Shown: positions 37,701 to 48,100 of the stretch, in pieces
Layout of the letters: each line of letters begins with the position of its first letter
Position numbering within the stretch: position 1 is the stretch's first letter
NCBI RefSeq assembly: GCF_947507565.1
Contig: NC_089184.1
Coordinates: forward strand, 744,001-808,000
Length of the DNA: 64,000 nt
DNA from: Oscarella lobularis
Taxonomy: Eukaryota > Porifera > Homoscleromorpha > Homosclerophorida > Oscarellidae
Direction of reading: 5' to 3'
The notes under the pieces: generated by a model
What the model saw: only the letters and a program-made list of their open reading frames with translations
What the model was told of the DNA's origin: nothing
Databases searched by the model: none
Translations under genes and position numbers: made by a program

Positions 37701-39902
37701 TCACTTGCAATCGTCATCAACGAGATAATAATTGTTTGATAAGGTCCATCACTTGACAGAATGTGTAGTGATTTATTTACCGTCAGTCCGTCGTACTGAC
37801 CGGGAAAGACGAGGATTATAGAACCAGTCTCAGCTGCATCGACTGCCGACTGAATGGTTTGATGTCTCTTGGCAGCACCCACTTCAATGACGGAAAAACG
37901 ACTGAGGGAAGTCCAATTTCCAAGAGTGCTTTCTGACCAGCGCAACTGAGCGTCCGGTATCCATTCGCTGAGCCATTTATCCTTACCGATGAATTCGGGT
38001 TTGCTGAAGAGCAATCGTATGTCAACAGGACCAGTCAGTAAGGATTTCAAAATGACATGGCGTCTGTCGATAGGAGTGATGCTTCTTCCGTCAGGATTGT
38101 CCGAAATGGTGACGTGGAATGCGACGAATTCGTGGCCATTTCTACGTTCAACGCTAATCTAGAACACAGGCTAGCCATTTGTCGACTCTATGGCGTCTGT
38201 AGAACCTCGATTGTGGCTCTCAACTTGCTATTCTCGTCGAATAGAGATAGAAATACGTTGCCGTTGGGCTTCGCTTGCGTCAGATCTACATCGTACCACG
38301 TCGCGCAGACTCTAGAAATACGTCACGCGTGAAAAAAGCGTCTGATTGCCGCGATACGAACCGATTCCGCGTCAACGCGCGTCGAGGCGTTTGCGAAGAG
38401 CGCGCAAACGCTAATTGAACGGAGCCCGGATAAACGTCGTCACCACCGCCAAACCTCACCACTATCCGTCCCGTGATCGAAGCCACGACAATCACCCGAC
38501 TGCTAGTAGCACGATCTTGATCGCCTCTTCGTTTTATCTAAAGAAAGAAAGTAAAAAACGAGAGAAGATGCATAAAAGAAAACCTTACCGCGCGAATACC
38601 GACGCCCAGTACCCTGAACTCATACGCATCCGACGATAAAACATAAGTACCTTTCGCCTGTAGTGTGCGAAACGTAAGCCTCCTCGTCGTTTCGTCCCAA
38701 TCAGCCGAATTTCCCAACAATCGACCGTGCGCGGATGTAAAAGCTATAGTACAGTTTCCACACGACGACGAGGACGGCGAATTGCAGTGGGGATCTAAGG
38801 AGCCGGCACTATTTTCTCGTGCACGCGTAAATCCCATTACTGGGCGATTAGTACTTGCTTTTGACTAGCACGGTGACCACGTTGGATACCAATGCGCTAT
38901 CTCTTTGTGTCGATCTAAAACCGCTTCCCGTGCAGCGAAACGCGTAGGGCGATTCGTCGTAGTTTGCCACGAAAGTGAAATTATTGGCTTCTCCCCCTCG
39001 AACGGCCACGCGAGTCTACAAACGGGGGGGGCAATGCAACAGTAATTGGTCATGTATAAAGGTAGAATTGAACCTCGGCGTGAATCCACCACAATGTTGT
39101 CATTTTGGTGGCATTTATGGTTTTGCACGATAGGCGAACCAGACTTCCGTTTTCCACAGACGTCTGCTCTGGCTCAGCGATGAGTAGAGCTCCTAAACGA
39201 AGAAACAACATGATCGTCGAGATAGAAGACTTTCGTCTCCCCCTTTCACCACAATATGGACACGCTTGGGCAGATCAAAAAGCACCGAAGTGCCATTGTA
39301 TCCCTCCCCCCCTTTTTACCGCAATCAAAATCGTCCAAATGCAAATTCTCGATTGCTCTTTTATGAGGCCTTTGACAAGATCCCCGCAAGGCCAAGCTCA
39401 AGTTTCGCTGCTGAATCAGTCGACGAATGTTGCAGTCGCAGACGAGAGGATTGCCATCCAGATACCTAAGCATCCGCTGTCTTATAATAAGCGAGAAAAA
39501 ATAAGAAACTCACAAGCCGCTCAGCAGTTGCAAATCGGCGAGTTCTCCTGGAACGAACTGCAGCCCAGTCCGCGACAGATCCCTACCAAAAGCGAGTGAA
39601 CGGTCGCGTAGGACGAAGTACGAAAGCAAAACAAATCCACGAAGCCCCCATAGGCGGCACGTGAGCGTCTTAACCCCCCAAAACGCCACACAAGCCTTTC
39701 GCGTAACTTACAGTATAAAAGGTACGTCAATAGAGGACAACGCTTGGGCGGACGGCAACGGCGTAGAAAGACCGGAGCAGTTGACAATTGCGATTCGACG
39801 TGAAAACGTGTGACGGTCGTCGATGCGTTCCATTGGGCATCGGCCTATCCAATTGTGTCCCCATACCCCAGCCAACCCCAAAAGGAGTCCCAGATAGAAC
39901 AT
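19718..39902 (-). CDS. Giant secreted multidomain protein: LRR-Ig-beta-helix-Ig2-38 cadherin-3 LamG
   Basis: Ten exons join in phase to 6,526 residues: 39712-39902, 39514-39582, 39320-39465, 39074-39192, 38855-39015, 38589-38808, 38362-38537, 38206-38311, 35449-38158, 19718-35400. ATG 39902 starts a signal peptide (MFYLGLLLGLAGVWG). In order: LRR N-cap and short LRRs (to about residue 95); LRR C-cap with NPLVCDCN (95-135); an Ig domain over two exons (136-229); an unassigned region; three parallel beta-helix (pectin-lyase-like, ITNNVF/ISNTLF) modules at about 490-1260; two Ig domains (about 1305-1485); about 38 cadherin repeats with DxNDN and LDYE motifs (1486-5440); and three laminin-G/concanavalin-type modules, each followed by a Cys-containing spacer. 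No transmembrane segment or GPI signal is visible before the TGA at 19718. I know no named family with this order. An extracellular matrix or adhesion role is inferred from the domains. Confidence 0.9.
20040..22720 (-). other. Three laminin-G/concanavalin-like modules at the C-terminus
   Basis: LamG-like cores with GWHHLAIVADRANLIFYVDG, RRHVAIVCQSSLVHLYVDG and GRWHHLVLNLRRRRALLYVDG lie around 22600-22215, 21550-21140 and 20420-20040. Each ends in a Cys pair and is followed by about 100 residues of a similar spacer. The LamG-spacer arrangement recalls the calsyntenin ectodomain, but here there is no membrane segment after it. Confidence 0.8.
22970..34843 (-). other. Array of about 38 cadherin repeats within one exon
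   Basis: About 11.9 kb encodes tandem cadherin (CA) repeats of about 104 residues each, with conserved E (VxEN), DxD, LDYE and DxNDNxP calcium-binding motifs. Most repeats are canonical. Repeats 6, 9, 32 and 36 are degenerate or carry insertions; repeats 9, 13 and 30 share a CP opening and an internal Cys, suggesting a higher-order duplication. Counting was by eye and may be off by one or two. Confidence 0.9.
35449..38158 (-). other. Right-handed parallel beta-helix region of the giant protein
   Basis: A single 2.7-kb exon holds three cycles of a pectin-lyase-like fold. Each opens with an IQSAVDAAETGSIILV-type helix/strand (also LRYAVDMALEGATLRL and LGDAVNTARSWDTILI), continues with VNKSLHIL/RKNLSLVG/SQTLRLVG strands, then short NNVF, NTLF, GNVF rungs, and closes with a RENFWGE/GNYWFPE/RNFWADH element. 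Such carbohydrate-binding or -modifying folds are rarely fused to cadherins. No catalytic residues can be assigned, so it may be structural. Confidence 0.85.
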
Positions 39903-40468
39903 CAGAAGGGAGGCTGACAGCTGCGGCTAAACTGACTGCACCGCAATCGGACTCTATGTTGATATACTGCACTTAGCATATAAGCCTCTCCTTTTGTACG
40001 AGTGCTAAGTCCCGGAGAGACGTAGCACGCGTCACGCATAATAGAATAAAGGACGTAGAGGTCTTTGACTGACGCCACACTATAGAGCATGATTCTTCCT
40101 TTTTACTCTATGTTGTGTAACTCTCTCACCTAGCATATTGATTTGATCAATAATACACTGTAGCTGTCATCTGCCTCTCCTTTCAATGTTAATTCTTGGA
40201 CACACGACGCCCATAATAAATCTGTATATCAGTCGTGGGGCCTTCCTTTGTCTACTCCACGTAACAAAGCAGAACTAAACAACAACTACACATATTATTT
40301 TTTTCGGTGGAACGGGTCTTTCAAATTGGTTACACTGTAGACTAACTAAATCTAGTATGGTCACGGCCTAATCAAGAGAGTTGCTGTATGGAGTTTTAAG
40401 GAGTTTTTTGTAAAACGTCTGACTGAAGTGGTGGGATGGAGTTTTACTATATTGAAACTATGGAATGA
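39903..40468. promoter_or_regulatory. Intergenic region, presumed promoter of the giant gene
   Basis: 566 bp between the LIN52 stop and the giant-gene ATG, both on the minus strand. It is AT-richer than its neighbours and shows no coding content. It must hold the LIN52 3' end and the giant gene's 5' UTR and promoter; no specific site is assigned. Confidence 0.35.
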
Positions 40469-40849
40469 TCATTTCTGCTTCTTTTCTCTCTCTTTCGTCC
40501 GATCGACGCCGAGTATATTGAGAAACTTTCCGCGCGTCATCTCCTTCGCTTCGTCCAAGCCGAGTTGATAGGCGAGATTCTGCAGGCCGCGAACTTTTTC
40601 CACCAATTGCGACGTCGTGAGACTGCCGAGTTCGTGCAGCATCACCGTGTCGTCTTTTTCGCCGTCGGCAGCGAGCCAATCGAGCGACGACTTTGGCTCG
40701 GACGGCATCAGTTGGGCTCGTCGACTGCTCGCGAATTCGGTCACGTCTTGGAGGAGCCCCGTGTCGGGCCACAGCTCCGGCGAACTGCGATCGAAACGTT
40801 CTTCGCTCAGAAGAGCGTCGAGTGATGCTTCTTCGGGCTTGGAGTCCAT
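40469..40849 (-). CDS. LIN52: LIN52, MuvB/DREAM complex subunit
   Basis: LIN52 links the MuvB core to p130/Rb-type pocket proteins and to B-Myb in the DREAM complex that controls cell-cycle genes. About 126 residues in a single exon. The C-terminal half is almost identical to the animal family: HELGSLTTSQLVEKVRGLQN, LAYQLGLDEAKEMTRGKFLN. The N-terminal DRSSPELWP matches the vertebrate DRASPDLWP that carries the DYRK1A phosphosite (Ser28 in human). ATG 40849 gives the family length; the frame stays open further upstream but without conservation. The Lys/Glu-rich tail (DRTKEREKKQK) replaces the short vertebrate end. Confidence 0.94.
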   Translation of the reverse strand: MDSKPEEASLDALLSEERFDRSSPELWPDTGLLQDVTEFASSRRAQLMPSEPKSSLDWLAADGEKDDTVMLHELGSLTTSQLVEKVRGLQNLAYQLGLDEAKEMTRGKFLNILGVDRTKEREKKQK

Positions 40850-41815
40850 TTCTACGACGACGGATACTAGAAGAAGGGGATTGGAAACGCGAGTTAGATG
40901 CGTGCCACGGTCACGTGTTTTTCGATTCCCGGATACGTCAGCTATCGTCGCTTCCGGAGTCCTCTGAGAGAGAGAAAGCCTACACTCGGCCACACTCGGC
41001 AGGGGCCCTCGGCAGGTGACACGGCCGTGAGTGAGTGGGCGTGCCCGTGGCACGCATCTGGCGCATGGTTCATACGCTAACGCGCTAGCGTTTCCAATCC
41101 CCTTCTTCTTCTATAGCCTCGAGGATCCAGACCCTCTTCCCGCGCGCTAAGATGCGTGGGAGGGGGACGCCGCGGAAAGAGGTCTGGATCTGTCTGGATC
41201 CACTCTGTACAAAGCCGTGCGGGACACGTGACCCGAAAGGGCCCGTGCGGTCCAATCAGAAAGCTCGCAACCTATATGGCTAGAAGCGTACTGTAATAGC
41301 CGACTTGCAAAAACTGTCGGCTTCGAAACGAAGACTATACAACCTTCTAGAACGCACCGTTCACATTTATAATGCTGTAACGGCTGAATGCAAGCGTCGA
41401 AAGCGGTTTCGGCGCTTGCTAGTACAGATAAACTACCCGATTTCGTCTAAGGAGCTCCTTCTAGCCTCGAACGCGAATTACAAGGCTAGAAGCCTAGAGC
41501 TTTCTGATTGGACCGCACGGGCCCTTTCGGGTCACGTGTCCCGCACGGCTTTGTACAGACCCTCTTTCCGCGGCGTCCCCCTCCCACGCATCTTAGCGCG
41601 CGGGAAGAGGGTCTGGATCCTCGAGGCTACTTCTTCTAGTATTGGCCGCTTCCTCGTGTGAGCAGACCGTGCGACGACACAAGGATAACGCGCTTGCTCA
41701 GTGACGTGAGAAGAAGAGATTATATGAACACTTCTTATAAATGTTGGGGCAAATGTTGGTTCTGCCGACTCTCGCGCGTTTATTTAAATTGCCTCCCGTA
41801 CACTGCATTCTCATT
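40850..41815. other. Intergenic region carrying the foldback element
   Basis: No gene is recognised between LIN52 and the nucleobindin stop. About half is occupied by the inverted-repeat element at 41114-41629. Two short open frames over the element arise from the repeat arms and are not considered genes. Confidence 0.5.
41114..41629. mobile_element. Foldback / MITE-like element with long TIRs and 9-bp target duplication
   Basis: The left arm 41114-41266 and right arm 41497-41629 are near-perfect inverted copies, both ending TAGCCTCGAGGATCCAGACC (or its complement). The left arm carries about 20 extra bases (a GTCTGGATC duplication). The loop of about 230 bp is non-coding and has its own partial TAGAAGC/GCTTCTA symmetry. 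CTTCTTCTA flanks both sides (41105-41113 and 41630-41638), a 9-bp direct repeat as expected for a target-site duplication. Long TIRs with 9-bp duplications are typical of Mutator-like elements, so it is likely a non-autonomous MULE-type element. No transposase is present. Confidence 0.8.
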
Positions 41816-43630
41816 TTACTCCTGCTTAGCAGCATCACCGTCTGGTTTCTTATTAGCCTCGTCCTGTGCATGCTCGACTTTCTCTGGCTCTTTCTGATCC
41901 TGTGTCTGCGTCTGTCCTACATCCGCTTCGCCTTGCTTTTCACCGACTGCTTCCTGCTGCTGCTGCTGCTGTTGTTTCTCTTCATGTGGCTTTTCAGTAA
42001 TGCTCTCGTGCACCTCTTCCTTTTTCTCTTCTGCAGCGGCATTTGCCTCCACGTGCTGCTCTTCAGGTTTCTTTTCTTCATTTTCCTTCTTCTCTTCTTG
42101 CTTCTCTTCTTGCTTGTGAGCTTCCTCAACCTTTATTGCCTCTTCCCCGTGAAGACCAACTGGCACATTTCCATCGTGCCTAAGCTGCTCGCTATCATGC
42201 CTAATCTCTTCACGTTGCTGAGGCTCTTCAGCTTCTATCCTGTTTTTTTCTATCAGTTCTTGTGACTCCTTATCAATAGCTTCCATCTCCTGCTGCAACA
42301 TACGCTCATACTCATCCATCTCTTCCTAGAAAGACAATTTATGATGCAAAAATTAGCTGACCATCTTCTCTCACATCCGTATAGAGTTCCTCTTCGTCAA
42401 GTCCTTCCCAACCAGGATCTTCCGCAAAGCTCTGCAGTTCCGTGGAGGATTTGAACTCGTCATATGATATCAAAGCGTCCTGATCCTTGTCGACTTCCTG
42501 AAAGACGTGCTCGCGCATGCGAGCCAGCTCTTCATGCATCTCTGGTGAATCACTCTCATCTCCAGTGTACACTTTGCTAACCTAAAAGAGATACATAATT
42601 GATAGTTGTCTACTAAATTATTCTAGTACTTCATGAATAAAAAGAGCTTCTAATTCAAACGTATCAAGATAACCATCATCGTTAGTATCTAGAAAAAAGG
42701 AAATAAACATACGCTTTGCTATTTGAGCCAGCAAATAACCATGAAGTTCAAAGAAGGTTCTGGGGTCAAAATCCTGTTCGTCTAGTCCATCTTCTTCTTC
42801 CCACACTTCCTTCAACTGTGCTTCGCTTCCCTTGAGAGACGAGATCAATACAATGATACTACGGCGTGCAAACTTCTCCTACGGGATGGTGCATCTTTGG
42901 ATGCTCCTTTCTCTTCTCCTGGACAAACTTGTGCTTTTCCTCCGCTTCGAGACGATCTTTCTCGTTCATCTTCTTCAACGCGACGCGTCGCTGATGCTCC
43001 TTATCCATTTCCAACTTCACAAACTGATCCCGTCGATCTTTGTCCTCCTTCTTCAACTCATCGAGCCTCTGACAAATTCAAAGAAACTAATATTCGAATC
43101 GATTGAGGCACGTTTTTTTTTTTCGCTTACAGTCAGCATGACTTGTTTCAAGTCATTTGCATCGAACTTTGGAATTTCGCCGCCGAACACGTCATCGTCA
43201 TGAGAATCGATTCTCTGTCGAGCCCCTTCCTTCTGTTCCATTCGCCTTTTTAGTATAATCCGCTGTCGTTGAACCGTCTGCCGCTTTGCCTCGTCCAATT
43301 GACTCCTAGGAAGTCATGGTGTCTCCCCCAATCGAATGAAGGGAAAAAAAACGCCCATGCGAGATCTTACCGTATGTGATGGGGGGCTAGACGAGCGACT
43401 TCGTCGCTCAGTTTTCCGTCGGCGACTTCTTCGGAGGTCGCCGCGCGAATTCGCTCGCGAATTTCGGGGTGGTCTTCGAGAACGTCGAGGACTTGCTTCA
43501 CGTAGCGTTTGTATTCGGCGAGGTGCTGCGCCATGTCGTCATCCGCGGCGTCTTTGGCGTCCGTTTTCTTGACAGGAGCGCCTAGCGCGCCGTAGAGAAC
43601 GAGAACAAAGAGCAAGAGAAGAACTTTCAT
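41816..43630 (-). CDS. NUCB: Nucleobindin (CALNUC/nesfatin precursor family)
   Basis: A Ca2+-binding secretory-pathway protein of Golgi and ER that also binds G-alpha subunits. The first exon (43371-43630) encodes a signal peptide ([15 protein letters not shown]) and the conserved N-terminal helices; exons 43131-43305 and 42883-43068 follow in phase, then one from 42830. Basic leucine-rich helices follow ([35 protein letters not shown]). Two EF-hands have loops [12 protein letters not shown] and [12 protein letters not shown], split by introns as is common in the family. The tail is long and Glu/Lys/Gln-rich with a poly-Gln run near 41950-41975. Stop at 41816-41818. The gene represents the ancestor of NUCB1 and NUCB2, so no number is assigned. 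Confidence 0.93.
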
Positions 43631-43904
43631 GTTCCGAGTAGAGGAAGCGACACGTCACTGCAGCGAATTACGCTTGCGCGAAAGAAAGAAACATAATGAC
43701 GTCAGTTAATTCATTCTATGATTTTTTAGAACGTTTTTTCGTTACCGCGGTGATCCGAAGCTCACAGATCAACCAGAGACACCGTTAAAGACACCCGGTA
43801 AGATAGCGCGCAGTTTCTGCGTAGACCCTCGCTCACTTAGCGCCTTCACAAAGAGGCGTGTACATTCGGGCTCACATTTTAGATCACAACAACTCACAAG
43901 CATA

Positions 43905-44711
43905 ATGGCGTGGTCGTTTATTGTTCTCCTTGCTGCTTCTTTTGCCTTGACAGAAGCTGCAAGTGTGCCTTGCTCGATGCCTTCGGTCAACTGTCGCCAG
44001 AACGCGACGTGCAAGGTCGTGCTGGATCGTTTTCACTACGCGTGCGACGACATTATCAACGGTCGATCGTCGTCGTGTCCCGTGGACGGCGAATGTTATC
44101 GCAACTATACGCTTTTGCTCAACGACCCGATTGGAATGGATTTTGGCAACTGTTCGTGCGGATCGAATGTTACGTGTCGTTATCGTCACGATAACGTAAC
44201 GCTTTCGTGTGACGTCATGCCTACCACGGTCATGCCTACCACGCCTACGGCGGGAGTACCGTGTCTCTTAGCGAATACACAATGCACTCAGAACCAAGCC
44301 TGTTCGAAGGCTCTAAGCAACTTTCTTAATGGAGATGCTTGCTCAAAAGTTCTTAGCTATTCCAGCGGAGACCCGCCAGTTTGCACAGATGACTGTCGTG
44401 CTGCAGAACGCGCTCTTGCAACGAATTCTTATGCAGTGCAAATCGGTCTTGAAACGTGTGACTGTGGTGCTCTTAAAGCTCTATGCACAGGACCACGAGA
44501 AAATTTTGCAAGGTTTTGTCCAATGGCAAATGTACCAACTGTAACTGTTGATACTACCACCAAGTCTTCGGTTACTGCTACCACGGATTCTAGAATCCGT
44601 GCTGCTACATCTCAATCTCCTACGTCAAGTTTTCCTACGTCAAGTGCATTGGCTGTCAAGGCAATCTACTCAATTGTTTGTATCGCAATCTTTTCGTTTT
44701 CGATGTACTGA
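43905..44711 (+). CDS. Two-domain GDNF/GAS1 (GFR-alpha-like) protein, probably GPI-anchored
   Basis: 268 residues in one exon. A signal peptide (FIVLLAASFALTEA) is followed by two GDNF/GAS1 Cys-rich domains (about 22-105 and 115-200). Each has the family pattern of spaced cysteines ending in GNCSCG or ETCDCG and then N-rich FxxFC. A Thr/Ser-rich stalk and a C-terminal hydrophobic end without a basic tail (AIYSIVCIAIFSFSMY) predict GPI attachment, as in GFR-alpha and GAS1. In vertebrates these are co-receptors for RET or Hedgehog; the ligand here is unknown. It is 274 bp from the divergent nucleobindin start and next to a larger relative. Confidence 0.85.
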   Translation: MAWSFIVLLAASFALTEAASVPCSMPSVNCRQNATCKVVLDRFHYACDDIINGRSSSCPVDGECYRNYTLLLNDPIGMDFGNCSCGSNVTCRYRHDNVTLSCDVMPTTVMPTTPTAGVPCLLANTQCTQNQACSKALSNFLNGDACSKVLSYSSGDPPVCTDDCRAAERALATNSYAVQIGLETCDCGALKALCTGPRENFARFCPMANVPTVTVDTTTKSSVTATTDSRIRAATSQSPTSSFPTSSALAVKAIYSIVCIAIFSFSMY

Positions 44712-44888
44712 AATAATGTGTTGCGTGAAAACTAGATGTTGGCGTTGCGTGTTCATGTATGTGTCATATTATGTGTATTTCTATTGATTTCTTGACGATC
44801 GTCACATGAGCATGAGACACGCTTGAGGTCATCGTAACCCACGGACCAAGCTTCCCACGACTTCGCCCACGTTGGTTGGCTGTTTCCG

Positions 44889-44898
44889 CTATATATAC
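44889..44898 (+). promoter_or_regulatory. TATA-box-like element upstream of the 15-domain GDNF/GAS1 gene
   Basis: CTATATATAC stands about 290 bp before the ATG at 45186 in an otherwise mixed sequence. If used, transcription would start near 44920-44930, leaving a 5' UTR of about 260 nt with a short upstream ATG (44951). Position and motif only. Confidence 0.35.
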
Positions 44899-45185
44899 TT
44901 CAAAGAAGTCTTACAGCTTACAGTAGTACTCGACTGAATTTCATTTCAAAATGAAAACAGTAGAGAGCTTGTGTCACAATAATTGCTCGTTGTTGTGGTT
45001 AGTTCCTCCCAGAGCTATATACGGCTCTGGTTCCTCCCTGCAGCTGCAAATTTCATTAGGGCGATTGTGCAGCGATTGGTCGTCAATGATCTGACATCAG
45101 CAAACAAAACAATGCAACGCGATATGATCTGTACTCCGAGCGTGCTTCGGTTCCCCATTGTTCGGCGAACGGTGCACAGAGCGAG

Positions 45186-48100
45186 ATGGTTGTCCGCAAC
45201 GTCTTTCTTCTCGGCGTCCTCGCTTTCGTCGCCGTGCAAGCGGCTCCCACTTGCAGTCCGGAGACTCCCAGTCCTCCGCCCTCCGAGTCTTGTTCAACGC
45301 TCTGCAGCGAAAGCGATTCGTGCAGTCCACTGTTGAATGCCGTCCAACGAAAGTGCCGCAAAGCTTTCAACACGGGCCTACGACGCCACTGCTCGAAAGT
45401 GTGCGCCGACGCGTTCGACAAGCTCGTCGCCAATGAAGTCGGCGCCTGCTTCGATCAGAAGGACTTCGACGGTCGTTCGATGTTCCTAAGAGCGTGCAAA
45501 GCAAAGCACGGCAAGCGTAACTGCGAAGGAAAGGGGTTGAGTTGCTACACATCTCACAAAGGGCCCAAAGGAGAGAGAAGGCCGTGCCGGGACGTGATGG
45601 AAGATTGCAGTCTCGACAAATGCTGTCGCGAAGCGTTGTTCCAGTTTCTCTACGGCGACAACGAATGCATCAAAGTGCTCGGTTATCTCAACATCGGGCC
45701 CAAACCGAAGTGCCCCAAGCGCTGTTATGACGCCTACGAAAGGCTCGCAGGTCTGGACTTGGGCTTCGAGCTCCTTACGTGCGCGTGTCACGAGCTTGGT
45801 GCCGCTTGCGTCGCCGAGTTGCCTAGAAGAAATTTCGAGACTTTGTGTGACCCGGACGAGCAGCCGGAGCCTAAGGACACGGAACCGCCTGGTGAAGGTG
45901 GCGATGAAAGTGAAGGCGATCGTAAAAAGAGACACAATCATGACGAGCCATTAGTACCTGTATCGTTAGTTGAATCATGCGGCGACGTCGTAAGTGAATG
46001 CGTTGAAGACGACGAGTGCCGTTGCCTTTTGACCAGAGCCTATAGCTGCATTAATGAAAAAGAGTGCTCAACTGACTGTTATAACAATGTTCAAGATCTT
46101 TTGTGCCATCCAATCACTTCCAGACTGATTGCGTGTGATTGCGAGCCGTTAGGACCGATCTGCCTGGAGCAGCGAATAGCGATGCTGGCTCACCCTTGCT
46201 CAAAGGCTCTGTTAGGGAATCTCAACTGTCCAACTGAACGACGACCACCGCCGGATCCGGAGAACTGTCCTTCTCCTGACTGCCAATTAGCTTTGGCTTA
46301 CTGTCTAACTGACGATGAATGCGCCACGTTGTTTCATGATTTGTACACAAGCAAAGAATGCAGTCCTGCTTTGACTGACATGGGAGTGACGAAGCCGCCA
46401 CCGCGATGTCCATCGTGTTGCAGGGACAGATTTTTGCAATTTATTGAGCTCAAGCGAGCAAAATACGCGTCAACCTGCCTGTGTGGCGACTTGGGAACTA
46501 TCTGCACCCTGCCACAGAAAAATCTTATTCAATCATGCCTGGCTCCTGTGACACAGCCAATCTGCAAAGATGTCGCAGATGCGTGCAAAAACGACACAGA
46601 ATGCAACACAGCATATGAAAAGTTTTATTCGGAATCTGGAAGTTGTTTCAATGTCTTTCAGTACAGCGGGTATGCACCTCTGCCAGAATGCAGCGCTGAC
46701 TGTATCTTAGCTGAACGTCAGCTTAGAAGCAACACCCTCGGTGCAAAACTATTTGACTGTGATTGTGGCGATGAAGGAGAGGAGTGTCACAAACGTGGAA
46801 GAAATTTTGAACTGTACTGCTCGACGTGTCCTCGAGAACAATGCCCAGATCTTTCTAGTGCGTGTCAAGATCCCGTCTGTCAAAGTGATCTTACTGCCTT
46901 CCTCACGTCGTGCACTTCTGTGATAGGCTATGACCCGACATTGGGCGGAAACAAACCAAAATGCGATTTCAAATGTGCTATGGCGGCGATGAATCTTCTT
47001 TCGCACAACAGTTTTTCTCATCAACTAGACTGTGATACTTGCGGTCTTCCGTCTATCTTGCAGACTAGCCGTGATCGTTTTATTACGATTTGTCCTGACT
47101 TTCGTATCTCTCTGGCTCCTTATCCTGTGTGCAGTTCCTGTAACGACATAACGTATAGATGCAATCATGATCACGCTTGCAGAATCGCTTGGGAAAACTT
47201 TGGTAAAGAATGCAATGACGTCATTCTTTATGATGAAATAGGAGAATCTCCCAAGTGCACAAGCAGATGCATCGATGCAAGGAACTGCCTTTTCAGCAAT
47301 CCAATAGGCCAAGAATTTGAAGTTTGTGATTGTCAGCACAGTCCTGCCTGCCTTTCACTCAAGAACAACTACTTCAAATATTGTGATCCCAAGCCTGCTG
47401 CAAAATGTCTTGCCATTCAGGAACAATGCATCGCTGACGAATCGTGCAAAGCTGTCTATAATCAGTTTGGAACAGAATGTTTCAATGTTCTAAAGTATTC
47501 TGGGACGGGTCCGGAGCCAACCTGTAGTCCCAAATGTGTTGCTCTTCGCAGTGCTCTCGTTAAGCATAACAAAGACATGAGAAATTGTGACTGTGACGGC
47601 AAAGAAATGTGTAGCGTCCCGAGAGGAAATTTCAACAAGTTCTGTCCGTGCTCGGAAATCGTGGAACAGTGCGAAGACGACGAGGAGTGCAGCAGAGCCT
47701 TGGAGGCGTTCCTTAGTGGACCTGCTTGCACTGCAGCATTTGAGAAACAAATCTGCACCACGGAATGCGCCCGAGTTTACGATCAGCTCGTTAGCAATAA
47801 ATTTGGCAAGCAGCTTAGTAGCTGTTCTAATGTTTTGGGTGATTTGTACATCGAGCGAGCGAACAACTTTACCACTTATTGCCAAGGATGTGCCCGGCTC
47901 CTAGGCTCCTGTATCGCGGACGAAACCTGCCAGCCGGCCCATGCCGGCCTTTTCGAGGGAGACGAGTGCAAAGAAGTATTGGAACAGAACCTTGACGACG
48001 GTGGAACGCCCGTGCAGTGCACTTTCGGATGCCTCGGACGAAACATAGCCCTTTTGCAACATCCACTAGGGAGGCTGTTCGAGACGTGCGACTGCGACTC

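Noticed and set aside
41305-41661. 118-codon open frame over the foldback element
   Set aside because: It spans the loop and right arm of the inverted repeat, with no transposase motif.
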